Assembly (NCBI GenBank): GCA_007026445.1 | Contig: VDMD01000079.1 | Coordinates: 1 to 64,000 of the forward strand | Direction: 5' to 3' | DNA: 64,000 bases | Source: Schizophyllum amplum | Taxonomy: Eukaryota; Basidiomycota; Agaricomycetes; Agaricales; Schizophyllaceae | Part shown: one piece after another, positions 36,666 to 47,719 of the stretch | Position numbering within the stretch: position 1 is the first letter of the stretch | Layout of the letters: each line of letters opens with the position of its first letter | The notes under the pieces: generated by a model | Told to the model about the DNA's origin: nothing | Database searches by the model: none | What the model saw: the letters and a program-made list of their open reading frames with translations, nothing else | Translations under genes and position numbers: made by a program

Positions 36666-38670
36666 TCATACGTAGTCTACAACCACAAGCTCCCCGTCAC
36701 ACCGTAGGAACGCCAACCGTCCGGATTGCGTGTCGAAAGACATCGTCTTGTCAAGGGGCCGAAGCTTGTTGGAATCACGCGGATGAGTGAGCGCGATTCG
36801 CCCTCCGGCCCAGCCATCGAAGGTGCCCCACTTGAAGAAGGACAAGACTCGTGGATCGCCCGCTTCGTGGAAATCGAGGCATATGTATCCAGATCTGTCT
36901 AGCTGAGGGTGAAAGAATGAGGGCGGCGCAGGCGGATGAGCTGGTACAGGCGGATCATCCGACGCGTTGTGCGGCCCGTGAGGTGCAGACTGCAAGTTGT
37001 TGGCCGAATTTTGTGGCGCGGTCGTCTCCAATCGGAAACGGTCTTGCACCATATTTGCCGTGTCAAGGGACTGTAACTCGCCACATTCGTAACTGTCAAA
37101 TGTGAAGAGATCAGAGGGTTTGCGGCCTGGGGTGCAGACGAAGAGAAACAAGCTCCCGCGCCCCATATCAGAACCCTGACGAGGCCCGACATAGACCGAT
37201 TGCCCTTCTTCGAGGCAGAGGTCCCATACGTCCCTCCGTCCAGTGAACCTCTCGATGACAACCTTTCCTATGGCGATGTGATAGACCACCAGTGTGAGTG
37301 CGACATCGCTGGTATGCGTTCCGATGACGATGTAGTCGCCCACAACGTGCATGCGCTATCAACGAGTCAGTGGCATGTTGTTGAGCTCAGGGCGTGTAAG
37401 GCGAGAAAACTTACCATGGAAAGGGTCTCGCGCTCGCCCGTGTTATGCACCCACCTTTGGCGCAGGTGGGACTTGGCAATGCCGTAGACAGCCAAGCCCT
37501 GATGGTCGGCGCACACGACTATATCATCGCCCAAGGCCACTTGCACTTGGTCATAAGGCATGAATTCTACAACTCCCAGCTCTTTACGCAAGCGGAAGAT
37601 CGGGAAAACATCATCGAAAGAGAGGTCGTAAACGCAAGGCATGGTCTGCCTACTGGAGTACAATGAGAATTGTGGCACGCGCCATGCCGGTCACATCTGC
37701 ATAGACTCACATTACTTCTGCGATTATCACAATACGGAGCGTGTTTCCTCCCTGCAGTATCTGCCAGTCTCCGAGGCGGTACGGAACCTTCTCAGGGAGG
37801 GCGAGCGCTGTGATTTCCGTCGCACTCGTGCCGTTCAGTCGAACAAGTTTGACCCGCCGTTCAAGCGGGCTGTCCACGAGGAGGTACTTCCCTCCCGGAA
37901 GAAGGGCAATCTGTGGTGTCTTTTCTCGGGCATGCCCCAAAAACATGGGCTTCAGAAACCCCCGAAAGCTCGTCGTTTTTCGCGCTGCCAACTTCACTTT
38001 AGCCAAGGGCGATCTGCGATGCTGAAGCGCGGCGGCCATGACACGGGGCAGTCGCAGTGATGCTGTCGCCAGCCTCTCGAGCATCTCGCCCGAAGCAGAC
38101 CCAAGAAAAGAGGCGGATACGAACAGATTGTTCTGCGACAGAAGATCTGGCAGGACCTGCAGCCATACCCATCGTTGGCGAGAGGCTATGTCGAGCGCTT
38201 TGGACAGCTAGAGTGGCCACGAAGTCAGCATGTCATTGTGGCAATTAGTGTGCGAAATTCTCACATATTTGAGGTTAAGGATGTCGCGCGGGGTAAGCAT
38301 GCTCATGATCGTCATCAAGACGTCCTGGGGCATGGTACCCAGGGTAGGAAGGATGTGGTAGATTTCTTGTTGCTCTGCACGACTACGAAGCCGCAGGGCG
38401 CGCAGCGCTTGGGAAGGTTTGAAAGAGCTTAATGTGGCATGAAGACGATCGACAAGAGCCGCCTGCGGCTCAACGCTATTTTATACATGAGAACAGGCAC
38501 TAAGTCGGATGCTGAGCGTACCTATCATCCACCTCCATCTCATTCGTTTGTAAAGGGACCGCCCTCGAGGCGGCGGCGGCGGACTGCTGGTCCGCGAATG
38601 CCTTCCAAGCAAGCATGCCAAAAGTCATCTCAAGAAGTTGAGAAAGTGTAAGATTACTGAGCACAGGCAT
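36666..38670 (-). CDS. F-box protein of the agaricomycete type
   Basis: A multi-exon gene. After a ~50-residue leader (MPVLSNLTLSQLLEMTFGML), the F-box reads TMPQDVLMTIMSMLTPRDILNLKY, joined by an intron to LSKALDIASRQRWVWLQVL, the usual next block of this family (Skp1 contact, then a WLW-like helix). The rest is beta-rich and resembles a WD/kelch-like substrate domain (KYLLVDSPLERRVKLVRLNG, GLAVYGIAKSHLRQRWVHN, GDYIVIGTHTSDVALTLVVYHI). It ends at LRCDGELVVVDYV. The first intron needs a non-standard donor in my reading, so the N-terminal boundary (38670) is tentative. It likely serves an SCF-type ubiquitin ligase; target unknown. Confidence 0.75.
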
Positions 38671-39258
38671 GTTTGCAGAAGAGGCTGCAGCTGATAGATG
38701 GGTGGCAGGTGAAGGGATGAACGAGGTAGGAGGGAAGAGCGTGGCGATGTACGTTACGAACTCGTCGGGGTTTATGAATGTATCACAGGCCGGGCGGCTA
38801 TTGTGCTGCTTCCGATCGTCCCATTGTGAATATACATATCCACGCGACACAATAGCCCATGCACTAAGGGGCTCTTTTGTGCTGGCTGAGGCCTCAAAGG
38901 AAACAACAAGAGCGGAGAGAGCAACAAAGGTTTTGGGCAAAACTCCGCAAAGGGAGTGAACGGCCCGGCACATGCAGTCGGCGCTCACTTTACCTTTGAT
39001 GAATAAGGGTCATCACGGCGGTGAGCTGCCAGGCTTGCCTGGAGCCCAACGACTTTCTGCTTGAGCCAGCCCGACTCGGATCTGTAGTTGCGAATGAACT
39101 TCGAGGCGGGATGTTTGCATGAATCAGAACGAGGTAGGCCCAAACGAAGGAAACAGATACAGAAATCCGTACAGACAATGATGGGATACCACAAGTCACG
39201 ATAGTCGCTGCCCAGCAACGACGAGGAAATCCGTCGCAGACGGTGCAACGATTCGCGT
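38671..39258. other. Intergenic region, no supported gene
   Basis: About 590 bases before the 3' end of the membrane glycoprotein gene; contains the promoter of the F-box gene. Open frames exist on the minus strand but have no recognisable content. Confidence 0.5.
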
Positions 39259-40482
39259 TCAATACTTCTCGAGTGTGGACTTGCTCCCGGCTGGAGGTTT
39301 ACGCCTTAGCAAGAGGTATAGAGGAAAGCGGCCACCGACCACTCACCAACCCACGGCATATTCTTGCATTTGTACAGAGTGTCCTGTGCACGACGATGTG
39401 CTCGACGACGAACAAGCACCACGGTGAGCAGGACGATCGCCGAGATTGCGACCAGACCCCCCAAGACGCTGCCCACCACAACACCGATATTGACGCCTCC
39501 GCTGCCGCTGAGCGCACCGTTCCATTCGGAAGGCGATGCGGTTGACGAATCGTCCATGTTCGAGAACGTAGCGTTGTACAACATAAAGTCGATACCGAGG
39601 GGCATACTGCCATCCGCAACGCTAGTCACGTTGACTGAGAGCGTGTGCGGGCCTGCGGAGAAGCCGGACGCGTGGTACAGGAGCGTCTTGGGTCGGGCCT
39701 GATTCAGTAAGGTGGCGGGTGGGAGGGCAACTTCGGTGGGTGCTTCGCTGTCGATAGCATAGGAGACCGTAACGTTCTCGGTGTCGAACGAGGCTGAAGG
39801 AGGCAGCGTGCCGTATACAGCGACGGAATCGCCTGCAAAACGAGGCTCAGTAACGCGACGAGGGGCATATGTATAATGCGCACCGATGAACGTGAATGAT
39901 ACCGCGTCCCCTACGGTATTGCTCCAATGTGTCGTGTTCGCATAAGGACCGGTTGAGGGATCAAAGACGAGCTCAAACGGCGGGTCCGTCGACCACTCCC
40001 CCGTGTACGAAAACACGTCCTCAGCGTCGTCCGTGACGATGGTGCGGCCCTGCAGCGAGGTGGACTGGTCGGCAATGACTGTGATGTAGTCAAGCGCGGG
40101 ATGCACGGCAGTGGCGTCTGAGGCGAAGATCAGGGTGTGTTCGCCGTCCTCAAGATCTATGAATTCGTAGCCCGAAGCCGCCAGCGATACCGTGGCGTCT
40201 GCGCCGTCTATCGTTGCAGAGAACACTGGTGACTTGGAGCTGGGAGCGGATACCGAGACGCCAGTGCCTGTCCATGAGATGAGTACATGTACACGACCGA
40301 GAGAGCGCAGGACACGCACCACTGAACGTCAGCTGGAACCAGCCGTCCGCGCAGGACTCATCGGAGGTCGTCGTCCAGGTATTGTTGTAAAAGGAGCTCT
40401 GCACGCGCTGTTGCGTGACCGGGCAGAGGTAGGATATGTCCGCGCTTTGGTCGTCAAGCAGGTAACGAATGATGGTGGACAT
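39259..40482 (-). CDS. Single-pass membrane glycoprotein, agaricomycete type
   Basis: The start at 40482 (MSTIIRYLLDDQSADISYLC) was chosen over an in-frame ATG at 40509. The N-terminal block YRLLD/DQSADISY-type plus CPVTQQRVQSSFYNNTWTTT and SCADGWFQLTFSG opens a lectin-like extracellular module seen in many agaricomycete proteins. A second beta-sandwich region follows with N-glycosylation sites (NTTHW, ENVTV, NVTS). One transmembrane helix (IGVVVGSVLGGLVAISAIVLLTVVLV) precedes a basic RRRAHRRAQ stop-transfer. The end is best reached by splicing at PWV to a short exon (GSKSTLEKY) ending at 39259; reading on instead gives a stop at 39306. It probably acts at the cell surface. No enzyme motif is seen. 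Confidence 0.75.
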
Positions 40483-41357
40483 GGCTGGGGGTGGGAAGAG
40501 CAAGGGCAAGGCAAGTCCAGGGTAAAAGAAGGGATTGCGGATGACGAAAGAGCGAACGAGGGAAGGAAACTGAATGAATGGTGGAGCCCGAGAAGGAAGC
40601 GCGCTGCGGACGTTCTTGAGGTTCTGGTTCTGGGGTGAGGGAGGAGGGGGGAAGCAGTGTGTGTGCTCCCAGGGATTGGCAGAGCAACGCCAAGGAGCAT
40701 TTCAGGCTTTTAGGAACATGGTCCGCTGTCATGATCATCGTGACAGGCTCGATGGGCTAGCCACGGTAACAGGGGTCGGACGTTGGCCTGCAGCGTTGAA
40801 TGTCTGGATCACACATACCAAGTCATCAGCTATGTAGTACAGCGAAATCATCTACGACGTGGCGACTGATCAGTGCAAGGGAAGAGAGTCAAGAGACACT
40901 AAGCAGCCGCTAAGCAGAACGTCGAGCACGTTGGGCTCAAAGCGATTCGATCATCACTGAGATCTGAAATACCGGATTTCGGGCCGGCAGCTGGGGCACA
41001 GCACTGCGCGCACGACGCATACCAATGTCAACAGTGTTATGTGTGCACTCAAAAAGCTGAAGATCCCAAACATGTGCAGGATACAACAAGCTCAGAGGTG
41101 AGCGGTTGCCGTTCACAGTCATCTTCTGCGGATGCACGGCACCTCAAATCACGTGAAACTTGAACTTAATGGCACGTGAGGCGAGGTAGGTAACATCCAC
41201 ACAGGAGCGACTGGCCAGTCAGACTGATGTGGTTTACACTGATAGTATACGGAGTCAAACTGAACGAAATGCAGTTCCAGAAGCTCAACTCAGCGAACAA
41301 TCCACCGCAATTCATTATGGCGGACCTGCAGTCATCAGGCTGGCCAGGCCTGAGATA
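40483..41357. other. Intergenic region, nothing recognised
   Basis: Nearly 900 bases without a supportable gene; it holds the promoter of the membrane glycoprotein at its left edge and the 3' flank of the GH79 gene at its right. Confidence 0.5.
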
Positions 41358-43486
41358 TCAAGGCGCCACAAATGGTTTAGTGCATCCGAGGGGCCTTGCA
41401 TACATCGATACTAGGCAGTGGGAGAGTCTCCTACAAAAATCAATGCCGCCCCCGACGCTTCGACAGTAATCACGCTTCCCTGAACTGTCTCCTCGACCAG
41501 GGTGCCGTCCATAACACCCTCGCCGAATGTCTGCCCCGCCCCACGTTGTCACGCTCCCCTCCTTCACATCCGCCCCCGGCACTTGCATCCTGCGCACTCG
41601 TAGCGTCGCCTCTCCCTCTTCCAGATACGCCGACAAATCGATCGTCACATTCGGCCGTGCCTCGCCCGCAACCGCCTGGATGCCCAGATGAGCCTCCTCT
41701 CACGCACGCCTCGTTCTCGCCCACTCACCTGCGTCTCGTTATAGATCTCCAAATTCAGCACCGCAAACTTCGTCGGGTACTCTGGCTTTGCCTCGTCCCA
41801 GAGCCCATACACCGCGACCTGCCCGTCCGTCTCGTCGCCCATCGTGGGCGTGATCGTCGACCCGTTCGCCTGGCGGCCAGGATACAAGTTTGCTATCGCA
41901 AAGTCGCCTTCCTTGCCGAGCATCTCCGCGACGAAGAGGTATGCCGCGTACGACGGGAAGACCTTGACGGGTCCATTGTCATTTTCGACAGGATACCACA
42001 TATCGTACAAGCTGAGTCCGCCATGATTCAGCTGTTGAGTGGACTGAAGGGCGAGCGGGCCGCCCTGATGCGAATAGAGCTTGGTCACGTTGATGGAGGC
42101 GGCATACAGGGTGGTGTCGAGCTGGGTAGGTCGTTATTGGCGATGAGGAAGGGTGAATAGGGCAACGCACAAGCCATATAGCTTGACCGAATGTATCTGA
42201 CACATTCTGGTGCCCCGAGCAGGACACGGAGCTGTACTCGCCTGTGTCACTCTGAGCTTTATTTCGCGCGAGATACTTCCTTTGACGTACCGATGTAGAA
42301 CGCATCCGGACCGAGTGCCTCGCGCACGGTCTTGATTCGCGGCTGCCAGAGGTCAAGGTAGCTGCGGATACATGGTCAGCCAGGTCTTCACAGCGAGTCG
42401 GAAACCACAACGTACACGGCAAGTCGCGTGTGGTTCACGAGATTCGGTAGCGTCGCAACCGCTGCGCGCTCGGGATCGCACACCTGTACATGGCTGCGTC
42501 ACTATGCGAACAAGAGGATGCAGAGCGAGCCCACGTACGCTATATTGGTAAGTGTGCTCACTACACGTTTTCACGATGCCTCCTTCGTTTGCGCCTGCCG
42601 CGAGCGCGCTCGTGCAGTCGAGCTGCTCCCTCGCGCCAGGTGCGTCGTACGGCCACAGCGGATCCTCTGCAGTAGCACCCAGCTGGAACATCGGCGCATC
42701 AAGGCAGAGGTCCCTGGTGATATTCTCCGCCATATTCTATACGAGCAAAGGGCGATGATGAGCATCCGTCGGGGGTATCCGACCTTTCCGCTCACCTTCC
42801 AGATAGCTGTGTAGTTCTCCGCCGTGAAGTCGAGGTAGTGGTCCGGCTCGTTGCCGACTGCAGTAATATGAGCTCAAGAGAGGCTGGATCACATAGAATA
42901 ATCACTCACTCTCGAACGCAAACAGCTGAGGTTCGGGAATGCCTTCCAGTGCCCCTTTGGCTATTGCCAGCGCGCCATCGTAATGAAGGTCTTCCAGATC
43001 CTGCACCTGATCAGACGCATGCGCCTCACGCCCAAACTGAACCCGACGTACCAAGTTTACAATCATTCTCGTCCCCTCCGGCAGCAGCTTGCTCACCATC
43101 TCGAAATACTTCGGTCCGATCGTCGTGTTATACAACGTCCCCTCGTCATCGACGTAGTTGTACAACTCGTCCTCTTGTGTACCATTCCAGTACGTCGAGT
43201 CTGCGGTGATCCCTCCAAAGCGGATTTCTGCGGGAACGCCCGTGCGTGTGGCGAGCCCGTCAAGTAGCGCGCGTGTCAGCGTGTTCGGCGCGGAGAGGTT
43301 GCCCAAGAAGGTTGTCGTGAACGCGGTCTCGATGCTGAAGCTCGCGAGTGCGCGGTCCAGCGTGTGCGACGCGTCCGCGGGGAGGGACGGCGGGCCAACG
43401 AGTGTGATCGTGAAGTCGGCCGCGCGAGTGAGGGGAACGAGGGCGATGGGGAGGAGTGGGACGGCGAGCGCGGTGACGGCCTTCAT
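41358..43486 (-). CDS. GH79 beta-glucuronidase-like, with C-terminal frameshift
   Basis: Signal peptide MKAVTALAVPLLPIALVPLT at the ATG 43486. GH79 features follow: a substrate-facing N-terminal block (EIRFGGITADSTYW), then VGNEPDHYLDFT with the acid/base Glu in NEPD, a late Y-I-G-EYSSVSCSG with the likely nucleophile Glu, and the C-terminal beta domain (VAVYGLWDEAKPEYPTKFAV). Many N-glycosylation sites are seen. The enzyme would release glucuronic acid from glycans such as arabinogalactan proteins. At 41534-41542 a CCCCGCCCC run on the plus strand shifts frame. As read, translation runs on to a stop at 41358 with an Arg/Gly-rich tail. One base fewer would give the usual GQTFGEGVMDG end, stopping at 41411. 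Several introns, about 50-70 nt. Assembly error or true loss cannot be told apart. Confidence 0.82.
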
Positions 43487-44621
43487 GGCGAAGGGTACCT
43501 GGGGTGCGGATGAACGAATGACGGAGTGGTGCGGCTTATAAGTAGGGTGCGAAGGTAAGGAGGGACCGTCGGACCGAGAACATGAGGAGGGAGGTCTCGT
43601 GGTCGTGCAATACAGTCAGGGTGATGATCTGCAGCGTGGACGCAGGCTAAGCGAGGCAGTTCATGCAAGGCACCTGTGGAGCTCGAGGATGTGAGATGAG
43701 TGGACTGGCTGGTGCCACTGGTAATGAGGCATCCGCGTATGAGTATGGGTATGATTGTGGCCAGTACTTGAGGCAGATGAGAGGATCTGAGCGCTGGCCG
43801 TCAGAAATAATGTCATACAGTGTGCCGTTCGAAGAGGTCGCTTACCTCGGTGTACCTTCGTCGCGGCGTCGGGACCATCAAGCTGCTTCGACATGACATT
43901 TTACAAAGTAGATGGGCGTCTACGGTCGACGATCTCACGCCGCATTCCATGTGGAGGTCGACTTTTTTGAGCTCGATGAATAATCGTATCATTCATCGCG
44001 AAGGAAGTCAGACAATAGCACGACGTAGAGGACGTTTGTGAAGGCTTCCCGAGGTTCAGAGTTTCAACATTAATATTCAACGTGCAACGGGAACATTCAA
44101 CGGTCCGTCGGCCCGAGTAAACCGGCATCATGATCGCGGCCCACAGCGTGAACTTGATTACTTACAGCCATCGTGCCCAAAGCACTCTCGCCCTTTACCA
44201 GTCTCCATCTTCATTTCTGCGGTCCCCCAGAACGAGAAAGAATCGTTGCAGCGAATCGAAACGTTTGAAGCGGAACCGCGGTCAAGATACCGGTATGTAC
44301 TAGGTCGAGCAGCTCTGGCATTCGATGATGCCGAACTCCTTTCCATGTATCGAATATTGACCCTCCGGGCCTCAGGTAAGACAGTATTGTGTCTGATCTT
44401 GTGTCTGATCTACATGCTGATGCTACTCTGTTGAGAGGCTGACGGCGTGGGCACATCGAGTCGGAGGATCGCGCCGCTTCGTCATGTTGACGCGTACAAC
44501 CGCCGACTCGGCAATTTGTACCCTCATAAGACGCGTACGCGGCCAAGTGTCCAACCAGTATTCAGCGAGGAAACGTCTGTCCCACCTCAGCATGGCCAAT
44601 GATGATGATCTGCACATCTTC
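43487..44621. other. Intergenic region between divergent genes
   Basis: About 1.1 kb between the starts of GH79 (-) and NmrA-like copy 2 (+). It holds both promoters. A short inverted repeat CGATGAAT/ATTCATCG (43974-43998, 9-base loop) is present. No coding frame is supported. Confidence 0.5.
43535..43542 (-). promoter_or_regulatory. TATA-like box of the GH79 gene
   Basis: CTTATAAG, about 50 nt upstream of the GH79 ATG at 43486, at a plausible distance for a short 5' leader. Confidence 0.5.
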
Positions 44622-45848
44622 ATGGCCAACAATCTGAACATCTTCATGACCGGCGCGACAGGTGAGTATCTATCTTGTTCGACACTGCCCGACTCACTTT
44701 ATGGCCACGCAGGCTACATCGGTGGTGCCGTCCTTGCCCGTCTGCTTCGGGGTCAGAATTCGCAGAAGCTCCATATCAAAGCTCTTGTGCGCGATGCTGG
44801 GAAGGCGCTGAAGCTAAAGGACTTCGGTGTCGAGCCTGTGATGGGCACTCTCGACGACGCGGAGCTAATTGAGAAGGAGGCCAGCAAGGCGGATGTCATC
44901 ATATCTGCGGTCAGTCGATTCATTGACTCAGTAAAGAATGAGAGAGAGGGCTGAACTGAAACGCAGGCAAGCGCCGACCACGAGCCATCTTGCCAGGCAA
45001 TCCTTCGTGGCGCGAAGACATCTTTTCGACGGACGGCCATGCAGCCGATCTTCATTCACACTGTGAGCGCCTTCACTATCTTTCAGAAAATTACCACCTG
45101 ATACGCACTAGTCCGGAATCATGTCACTTGCCGACAACGCCCGCGGCATGCACGGCACAGACACCATCTACGACGATGCTGACGCCAACGCGATTGCTGC
45201 GCTCCCTGTAACACAACTGCACCGCAACGTCGACACCAAGATTGTCGCCGCAGACGCCGCCGGCTATGTCTACGCCTACTTGGTTCTTCCCTCTCTGATC
45301 TACGGCCAGGCGAGCCACGCACTCGCCAGGGCAGGTATCACCAACACGCGCTCCATCGCCTTACCGATACTCAGCAAAGCTGCATTGGCGCGCGGGCGCC
45401 CAGGAGTGATTGGCCGAGGCGCGAACGTCGTACCGTGCGTGGAACTCGAGGAGCAAGCTGACATGTATATAGTACTTATGAACGCGGCACTGCGCGGCGC
45501 GCCGTTCACGCGGCATGGGCGCGAGGGACATTACTTCGGCGCGAGCGATGAGTGCACGTTGGAACAAGTTAGCCGCGGTATAGGCCAGGCGATGGTCAAG
45601 CTGGGATGCGCGACAGACCCAAACCCGACGCCCTTCACGATGGAGGAAATCGACGAGTATCTCTGGGTGAGTTGGATGAGGGGTGTGGTGAGGAGCACTG
45701 ACAAGTGCCATAGGGCTCTGAAGTCATGGGCGCCAATGCCAGATGTCAGGCCACGCAGGCAAAAGCACTGGGATGGAAGCCGACGAAGACGACGAAAGAT
45801 ATGCTGGAAAGCATAGAGAAAGAGGTGCAAGACTGTATTCGGGCCTAA
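44622..45848 (+). CDS. NmrA/epimerase-like NAD(P)-binding protein, copy 2
   Basis: Five exons (44622-44661, 44713-44909, 44967-45062, 45112-45666, 45714-45848) sum to 1,023 nt, 340 residues. The N-terminus MANNLNIFMTGATGYIGGAVL carries the G-x-x-G-x-x-G motif. It matches copy 1 throughout (ILRGAKT, SGIMSLADNARGMHGTDTIYDD, GRGANVVP) and ends KALGWKPTKTTKDMLESIEK. The start at 44622 was picked over 44592 because it lines up with copy 1. The two candidate starts lie in a 30-bp near-duplicate (CATCTTCATG twice), so a longer N-terminus is possible. Enzymatic role is unknown. Confidence 0.87.
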
Positions 45849-46226
45849 CTGATATACTGCACCAGATAACGAGACGGCGATATGTGTGTATCTGAACGAA
45901 GTTGGTCGTACACTGGTCGTACATACCGACAATGTAATATATCCTCTGTTCTTGTGATACCCTCGCCGCTGTCCGTGACAATATAGCCGATTCCACTTCA
46001 ATAAACTAAGGCAGAGGTGCGGATATGTGGCGCTGCTATATTTCACGATCATGTAGGTGGACATGTACCCAGAGCGCTCAGTCACGCACCTCTCCGACGC
46101 AGATGCGACAAAGTGGGATCGCGGACGAGTGTGTGTTTCCGATAGGATGGTGCACGGCGAGGCCGACGCGTATGCTTCACAGCCCGGCATCTTTGAGTCT
46201 CATTGCAGCACCAATTTTACGCCAGG
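45849..46226. other. Intergenic region between convergent genes
   Basis: Carries the 3' ends of NmrA-like copy 2 (+) and the histone-fold gene (-). No gene seen. Confidence 0.5.
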
Positions 46227-47480
46227 TCATTCCTGCGAATATATAGTTCGTCCCCGGTCGATATCCGCAAATGTGTCCGTGGGATTCATAAGCGCATCAA
46301 TGGGGATGGACGAGCGATTGGAGCGTGTGCTCGTTGCCTGCGTCACTGAGTACGGCTGGTCCTCGAGTTCCTCCTCACTCGCGCGCGACGGCGGTTCGCT
46401 GTACCCGCCGTATTCGTGGGGTGGCGCAAGCGGAGACGGTGACGCCGATGCGGACGGCGCGAGAGGGACGGGCGGTATTGGATGCGAAGCGGACGCGGAG
46501 GCATGCGCATAGCCGTTCGTGCCATTCGACACCGCGCGGCGGTACGTCTCGTCGCGGTACGGGTGTCGCCGCGCGTGAACGTCCTCCTCCCCGGGCTTAT
46601 TACGCCCATTGGTACTGGAGCGCGTCTGGGCATGCGATGGCGTGGGCGTTTCTGACGGCGGAGGTGCTGGTGCGTGCGCATGGGGGTGCGCGTGTGGATG
46701 CGGATGGGATTGCCCGTGTGCTCCCGGGCCGCGGGATTTGTGGTTGTAGCCAGAGGAAATGTAGGTGGCAGGGACGTCGGCGGAGGGTTCAGGCGCGATG
46801 GCGGGGTCATCGACTATAAGGTGTTTCTCGTGATCGTCGGCAGCGCGGAGCGCGTCGGCCAGGGCCATGGGCTGGGGGATGGTCTCTGCGTGGGAGTGAG
46901 CAGGGCGGAGGTAGGTAGGCGGGGTTCACACCTTGGAGGAAGAACATTTCCTGATACTGCTGGGTCATCGCGGCTGGGGGATGTGAGCGCGATGTCATAC
47001 TTTGGAGGGTGAGTACGGACCAACATCAAGGTAGGTGACCACATTCCGGCGCTCTCCAAGCGCTTCATTATGGCTTCCCAAAGCAAGCCGTTTGACGAAC
47101 TCTTCCTGTACGAAGGTCAGTAGGGCGCCAGGCAAGCAAAGCGACGCGATTTACCGTGGCGATTGACAGGACATAGGATGCCTCGCGAGACATGCCGACT
47201 GTATCTGTCGCGCCTACGTCGCGGACTTCAGTAGCAGAAGGTGTTCGCTGGCGAAGGACTCACCATAGCTTTGTGTTATGCGTTCTACCGCGTCTACGGG
47301 GAAAAGAGTGGTCCCAGGCAGTCTTTTCTCGCGTATTGCAACCGGGCTGGAGAGCTGATCCTCCTCGGCATCCTCAAGCTGGTCGACCTCGTCGTTCTCG
47401 GATCCCGTTTCCGCGTCGTCCATTTCTTCCGGCTCTGGTGCGGGCGACTGCTCGTTCAAGACAGTGATTTGCGAAGCCAT
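46227..47480 (-). CDS. CBF/NF-Y-type histone-fold protein (Dpb3/POLE4-like)
   Basis: Starts at 47480. An acidic leader (EPEEMDDAETGSENDEVDQL) precedes PGTTLFPVDAVERI, the histone-fold opening used by Dpb3/POLE4, CHRAC subunits and NF-YC. It continues across short introns to SREASYVLSIATEEFVKRLALGSH and RRNVVTYLDVAAMTQQYQEM, covering the alpha2-alpha3 region. Such proteins pair with a Dpb4/NF-YB-type partner in DNA polymerase epsilon or chromatin-remodelling complexes, or regulate transcription. The long disordered tail has a run of His-Pro/His-Ala dipeptides (SHPHPHAHPHAHA) followed by Ser/Pro-rich sequence to DRGRTIYSQE, unusual for POLE4-sized proteins (yeast Dpb3 is ~200 aa). It is divergent from the 2OG oxygenase 240 bp away. 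Confidence 0.8.
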
Positions 47481-47719
47481 TCTTGCAGTTTAAGTCAAAC
47501 TACAGTCGTTTTCGGAGGATCGAGTGATGGAACTGGTCAAGCGCGAATATGCACAGAGTCTTGTTCAAACCTCCGAATCCCGGGCGCGGTGCGCCAGGGC
47601 GGCGCGTCAAAATGAGCGGCCCGTCCGGCCGTTTATCTTATCGCCCGAGGTCACTGTTCAACCAATTCGGAATTCCTATTCGAGCCTTGGCTTTGTACTT
47701 TGATCGGTAACGCGCCGAT

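Noticed and set aside
38990..39262. Minus-strand frame with hydrophobic stretches before the membrane glycoprotein end
   Set aside because: No ATG context, no homology, and it overlaps the likely last exon of the glycoprotein in another frame.
43974..43998. 8-bp inverted repeat as a terminator or regulatory hairpin
   Set aside because: Short arms occur by chance at this rate and such terminators are not used by RNA polymerase II.
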